Shown here: one piece after another, positions 60,553-64,000 of the stretch
Layout: each line of letters begins with the position of its first letter
Numbering within the stretch: the stretch's first letter is position 1
Assembly (NCBI GenBank): GCA_910578515.1
Contig: CAJTQR010000005.1
Location: forward strand, 62,001 to 126,000
DNA length: 64,000 nucleotides
DNA from: an uncultured Duncaniella sp.
GTDB lineage: Bacteria > Bacteroidota > Bacteroidia > Bacteroidales > Muribaculaceae
Direction: 5' to 3'
Program-made: the position numbers and the translations under genes
Notes under the pieces: generated by a model
What the model was told of the DNA's origin: nothing
Database searches by the model: none
What the model saw: the letters and a program-made list of their open reading frames with translations, nothing else

Positions 60553-61995
60553 ATGAAAAATGGCGTTTTAATGCAATACTTTGAATGGAATCTTCCAAAC
60601 GACGGGTATCTATGGAAGCAGTTGAAAGAAGATGCCTCGCATTTGAGTGAGATTGGTGTGACGGCAGTTTGGATTCCACCAGCCTATAAGGCTGATGAAC
60701 AGCAGGACGAAGGTTATGCTACCTACGATTTATATGATTTCGGAGAGTTTGACCAAAAAGGAACTGTAAGAACCAAGTATGGCACACGCGAAGAACTTCA
60801 GGACGCCATCAAGGCTCTGCATGATAACAATGTTCAGGTGATTCTCGATGTGGTACTGAACCATAAAGCCGGTGGTGACTATCCTGAGACATTCGAGGCT
60901 GTACTTGTAAATCCTGACAACAGAAACGAGGAGGATGGGGAACCCCATGAAATAGAGGCATATACAGGTTATGATTTCCCTGGACGTGGTGACAAATATT
61001 CGTCATTCAAATGGCATTGGTATCATTTTTCAGGCGTGGGATGCGACACTTCTACCGGAACTGAAGGAATATTCCGTATTCTTGGTGATGGCAAAGGTTG
61101 GAGCAAAGGTGTGGACTCTGAGAATGGTAATTATGATTATCTTCTGGCAAATGATATTGACCTTGATAGTCCTGAGGTAACAGAGGAATTAAAACGTTGG
61201 AGCGTTTGGGCGGCGACGGAGTTTGGATTTGACGGATTCCGCATGGATGCTGTGAAGCACATGGACAGCAATTTCACAAGGGATTTTCTGAAGAATATTA
61301 AGGGAGATAGAGGTGAGAAATTCTATGCTGTAAGTGAATATTGGAGCAGCGAATTGGATTCACTTGCTGATTTCCTTGAAGCCGTTGACTATGAGACTGA
61401 CCTTTTCGATGTACCTCTTCATTTTAATTTCTACATAGCTTCCGAAAAAGGAGCTGATTATGATATGCGCACACTGCTTGATGGAACCCTCGTAAAGCAG
61501 AATTGTCTGTCAGCTGTAACTTTCGTGGATAATCATGACTCCCAGCCTGGCAGTAGTCTGGAGTCGGAGGTGGCTGACTGGTTTAAGCCAATAGCCTATG
61601 CGCTGATTCTACTTATGCGCGAAGGATATCCCGTGATTTTCTATGGGGACTATTATTCTGAAGCACGTGTAGGCTCCTCACATAGAGTAATTCTTGATAA
61701 ACTGCTTGAGGCTCGCAGGGTGTATGCTTATGGTGACGAGAATCTGCTGTTTGATGACCCAAATGTGGTAGGATTGGTGCGTCACGGTGATATTGAGCAT
61801 GATAATTCAGGTTTGGTGTTACTGATGAGCAACAATGAAGATGGTTGCAAAAACATAAATCTTGGTGCTAATCATGCCGGTGAGACATGGTATGAGATGA
61901 CCGGTAGTATCACAGATGAAGTCCATTTGGATGAGAATGGTGCAGGTGTGTTCAACGTAAAAGGGCGTAACATCGCAGTGTGGGTAAAGCGTTAA
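60553..61995 (+). CDS. Cytoplasmic alpha-amylase (GH13)
   Basis: 480 residues, no signal peptide. GH13 regions: DVVLNHKAGG (I), GFRMDAVKHM with the nucleophile Asp (II), VSEYW with the acid Glu (III) and FVDNHDSQ (IV), plus the MQYFEWNLPNDG start typical of the GH13_5 type (Bacillus liquefying amylase and E. coli AmyA). It cuts alpha-1,4 bonds in internal maltodextrin or glycogen. With the exported pullulanase at 31933-33930 it suggests starch or glycogen use split across compartments. Monocistronic. Confidence 0.95.
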   Translation: MKNGVLMQYFEWNLPNDGYLWKQLKEDASHLSEIGVTAVWIPPAYKADEQQDEGYATYDLYDFGEFDQKGTVRTKYGTREELQDAIKALHDNNVQVILDVVLNHKAGGDYPETFEAVLVNPDNRNEEDGEPHEIEAYTGYDFPGRGDKYSSFKWHWYHFSGVGCDTSTGTEGIFRILGDGKGWSKGVDSENGNYDYLLANDIDLDSPEVTEELKRWSVWAATEFGFDGFRMDAVKHMDSNFTRDFLKNIKGDRGEKFYAVSEYWSSELDSLADFLEAVDYETDLFDVPLHFNFYIASEKGADYDMRTLLDGTLVKQNCLSAVTFVDNHDSQPGSSLESEVADWFKPIAYALILLMREGYPVIFYGDYYSEARVGSSHRVILDKLLEARRVYAYGDENLLFDDPNVVGLVRHGDIEHDNSGLVLLMSNNEDGCKNINLGANHAGETWYEMTGSITDEVHLDENGAGVFNVKGRNIAVWVKR

Positions 61996-62028
61996 ACCTT
62001 ACGCATGATTAATACGTTAATATTATGT

Positions 62029-62052
62029 GTGCGGGTTCTGTCCGCGCAAAAA
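62029..62052 (+). terminator. Weak hairpin after the alpha-amylase gene
   Basis: GTGCGG (62029-62034) with CCGCGC (62042-62047), one G-U pair, followed by AAAAA rather than T. Possible but unconvincing terminator. Confidence 0.25.
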
Positions 62053-62097
62053 TCGATATGTGATAATCTTATAATCTATTAATAAAAGCATTTAACT

Positions 62098-63099
62098 ATG
62101 AGTTATCTTAGTGATGAGAAACTGGTCATAGTCGGCGCTGCCGGTATGATTGGTTCAAATATGGCTCAGACAGCAGCCATGATGCGTCTTACACCTAACA
62201 TCTGTCTATACGATACCTATGCCCCCGGGCTCGAGGGCGTGGCTGAGGAAATAGCCCATTGCGGATTCGAGGGTCTTAACCTTACTTATACTTCCGATAT
62301 TAAGGAGGCGTTTAAGGATGCAAAATATATTGTTTCCTCTGGTGGAGCCGCCCGAAAGGCAGGGATGACACGTGAAGACCTTCTGCGTGGAAATGCACAG
62401 ATTGCCGAGCAGCTTGGTAAGGATATCAAGATGTATTGTCCTGATGTTAAGCATGTGGTAGTGATTTTTAACCCTGCCGACATCACAGGTCTTGTGACTT
62501 TATTGTATTCAGGATTGAAACCCTCACAGGTTTCTACTCTTGCTGCCCTTGACAGTACACGTCTCCGCAATGAATTGGCTAAGTATTTCCATATTCCTGC
62601 CGACGAAGTTGTCAACTCTCGTACCTATGGCGGTCATGGTGAGCAGATGGCAGTCTTTGCATCAACTACCACTGTAGCTGGACAGCCGCTGTCGCAAATC
62701 ATAGGCACACAGGCTCTCCCGGAACAGAAATGGGAAGAGATGAAGCAGCGGGTTATTCAGGGTGGTAAAAATATAATTGACCTTCGCGGTCGTTCGTCAT
62801 TCCAGAGTCCGGCATATCTGTCAATCGAAATGATAGCCGCGGCTATGGGTGGTAAACCGTTCAGCTGGCCTGTAGGTACTTATGTTGATAACGGCACTTT
62901 CAACCATATCATGATGGCTATGGAAACCACCGTGGATAAGAATGGAGTGACTGTTAAGCCTGTTAACGGTACACCGGAAGAAAAGAAAGAACTTGACCAG
63001 AGCTACCATCATCTTTGTAAACTTCGTGATGAGGTAATTTCGCTCGGCATTCTTCCTCCTATCTCACAGTGGCATGACCTTAACTCAAACATCAAGTAA
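62098..63099 (+). CDS. mdh: Malate dehydrogenase
   Basis: 333 residues of the LDH/MDH superfamily, with the Rossmann start VIVGAAGMIGSNMAQ, SSGGAARKAGMTREDLL (substrate loop with Arg), FNPADITG, LDSTRLRNELA (Asp-Arg pair) and the catalytic His in YGGHGEQM. It interconverts malate and oxaloacetate, which in fermenting Bacteroidales feeds fumarate and succinate production. The length is slightly above the classic 312 residues because of a C-terminal extension. Monocistronic. Confidence 0.93.
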   Translation: MSYLSDEKLVIVGAAGMIGSNMAQTAAMMRLTPNICLYDTYAPGLEGVAEEIAHCGFEGLNLTYTSDIKEAFKDAKYIVSSGGAARKAGMTREDLLRGNAQIAEQLGKDIKMYCPDVKHVVVIFNPADITGLVTLLYSGLKPSQVSTLAALDSTRLRNELAKYFHIPADEVVNSRTYGGHGEQMAVFASTTTVAGQPLSQIIGTQALPEQKWEEMKQRVIQGGKNIIDLRGRSSFQSPAYLSIEMIAAAMGGKPFSWPVGTYVDNGTFNHIMMAMETTVDKNGVTVKPVNGTPEEKKELDQSYHHLCKLRDEVISLGILPPISQWHDLNSNIK

Positions 63100-63122
63100 G
63101 GTAACCAAAGGTAGAATATAAC

Positions 63123-63168
63123 AAAGAATGGAGATATCCTTTAATAGTGATGTCTCCATTCTTCGTTT
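63123..63168. terminator. Terminator between mdh and mltG
   Basis: A 15-bp stem with one G-U pair (63124-63138 with 63149-63163), 10-base loop, then CGTTT on the plus strand; placed between convergent genes. Confidence 0.8.
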
Positions 63169-63181
63169 ATAATATCAGTTG

Positions 63182-64000
63182 CTAATGAATGTTTCGGCGA
63201 TTGAGTTCTGCCTGATACCTTCGGGCATTAGCCTGATGGGTGGCATAATCTTTGGCAAAGTTGTGGTAGCCTGAAAAATCCTCTTTCGCACACATATATA
63301 TATAGTCATGTTGGGGAGCATTGAGCACAGCATCAAGAGTAGTTCCTGCCGGCACACGTATAGGTCCCGGCGGCAGTCCTTTGACCTTATATGTGTTGTA
63401 GGGAGATTCGATAGCAAGGTGCTTTCCGGTGATACGGCGTAGTGAAAAGTCTCCGCTTGCGAATTTCACGGTTGGGTCGGCTTGCAGACGTATACCTTGG
63501 TGAAGACGGTTGAGATACAGGCGTGCTACTAACGGTCGTTCATCGCGCTTGGCAGTTTCTTCCTCCACGATTGATGCTATGGTTGCCACTTCAGCGGGAG
63601 TAAGTCCTAAGGCTTTGGCTTTAGCACGGCGTTGGTCATTCCAGAAGCGGTTACGATAATCGAGAAGTCGTTTCACTACGTTGCGTGGCGATGCACTCCA
63701 GTAAAATTCATAGCTGTCAGGTATAAACGCTGCCGGAAAAGTCTGACGGTTGAAACCGCTGTCGGGTAATATTTCCTGACAAGCTTCCAGAAATTCTTCC
63801 GGGGTGCATTGCAGTTGTGCGGCTATGCGGTCAGACAATTGCTCCATGGTACGAGTACCGTTGAAAGTCACTTTCACCGGGGTTTGCCTACCGGTAGCTA
63901 TTCGCCGGCTTATGTTGAGTGCGGTTTGACCGCGTTTGATTTCATAGGCTCCTTGTGATTTCTGAGGGTTACCACCCATCAGTTTCCACAGTACGTATAC
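63182..64000 (-). CDS. mltG: Endolytic murein transglycosylase MltG, C-terminal part (partial)
   Basis: About 272 residues are inside the window; the frame stays open to base 64000, so the N-terminal membrane helix is outside. The YceG-like domain is clear: FIPDSYEFYWSAS, the catalytic Glu in ASIVEEE, RPLVARLYLNRL, LQADPTVKF and SPYNTYKVKGLPPGPI (in part). MltG cuts nascent peptidoglycan glycan strands at the inner membrane and so sets strand length. Confidence 0.95.
   Translation of the reverse strand, partial: VYVLWKLMGGNPQKSQGAYEIKRGQTALNISRRIATGRQTPVKVTFNGTRTMEQLSDRIAAQLQCTPEEFLEACQEILPDSGFNRQTFPAAFIPDSYEFYWSASPRNVVKRLLDYRNRFWNDQRRAKAKALGLTPAEVATIASIVEEETAKRDERPLVARLYLNRLHQGIRLQADPTVKFASGDFSLRRITGKHLAIESPYNTYKVKGLPPGPIRVPAGTTLDAVLNAPQHDYIYMCAKEDFSGYHNFAKDYATHQANARRYQAELNRRNIH

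Noticed and set aside
1..64000. CRISPR arrays, insertion sequences or prophage
   Set aside because: No regularly spaced repeats, transposase genes, terminal inverted repeats or phage structural genes were found; the only recombination gene is the lone tyrosine recombinase.

Overview
The window looks like chromosomal DNA of a gut Bacteroidales bacterium, most likely Muribaculaceae-like; that family-level placement is inference. Visible support: promoters of the Bacteroidetes type (TTTG, 19-21 bases, TAnnTTTG) precede many genes; TonB-linked outer-membrane proteins, SPII lipoproteins, an eukaryote-like IleS tail, a cysteine-poor DksA/TraR protein, DUF4296 and a periplasmic-propeller/AraC regulator are typical of the phylum; Shine-Dalgarno sites are scarce.

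Layout. 1-5289: end of ileS, dksA-like gene, lspA, a DUF4296 lipoprotein, a small unknown gene, then rpsF-rpsR-rplI with its own promoter and terminator. 5504-8296: large outer-membrane beta-barrel protein. mutS (minus) faces a TonB-dependent receptor plus choice-of-anchor J lipoprotein pair (11533-16306). 16511-22739: thiamine operon on the minus strand under a TPP riboswitch (thiD, thiS, tenI-like, thiE, thiG, thiC, thiH; no thiF). 22826-31789: housekeeping genes (acetyltransferase, fba, dgt, TPM protein, AGCS symporter, gap, mscL, HAD phosphatase). 31933-38639: secreted pullulanase; dacB-unknown-rsmI-lipoprotein operon; PAP2 phosphatase. 38943-43150: a beta-propeller/DUF362 fusion, YjbQ and DUF1846.

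43200-46082 is the most mobile-looking part: a tyrosine recombinase gene with a perfect 17-bp inverted repeat just upstream of its start and a tRNA-D-arm-like fragment at its end, then an SMR transporter divergent from a Crp/Fnr regulator with a shared palindrome, and a GlsB-type membrane protein.

46134-57636 is a glycan-degradation locus without SusC/SusD: a membrane regulator (periplasmic propeller, one membrane helix, AraC-type HTH, but no kinase or receiver) diverges from a tightly coupled operon of GH2, GH27, GH78 and a two-domain esterase/polysaccharide deacetylase. Between them lie two identical 17-bp direct repeats, a good candidate operator. The set would suit an acetylated galactose- and rhamnose-containing glycan (inference).

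57692-64000: AraC regulator, TPR protein and rsgA in one operon, cytoplasmic alpha-amylase, mdh and the C-terminal part of mltG.

No CRISPR array, rRNA gene, intact tRNA gene, insertion sequence or phage structural gene was seen.
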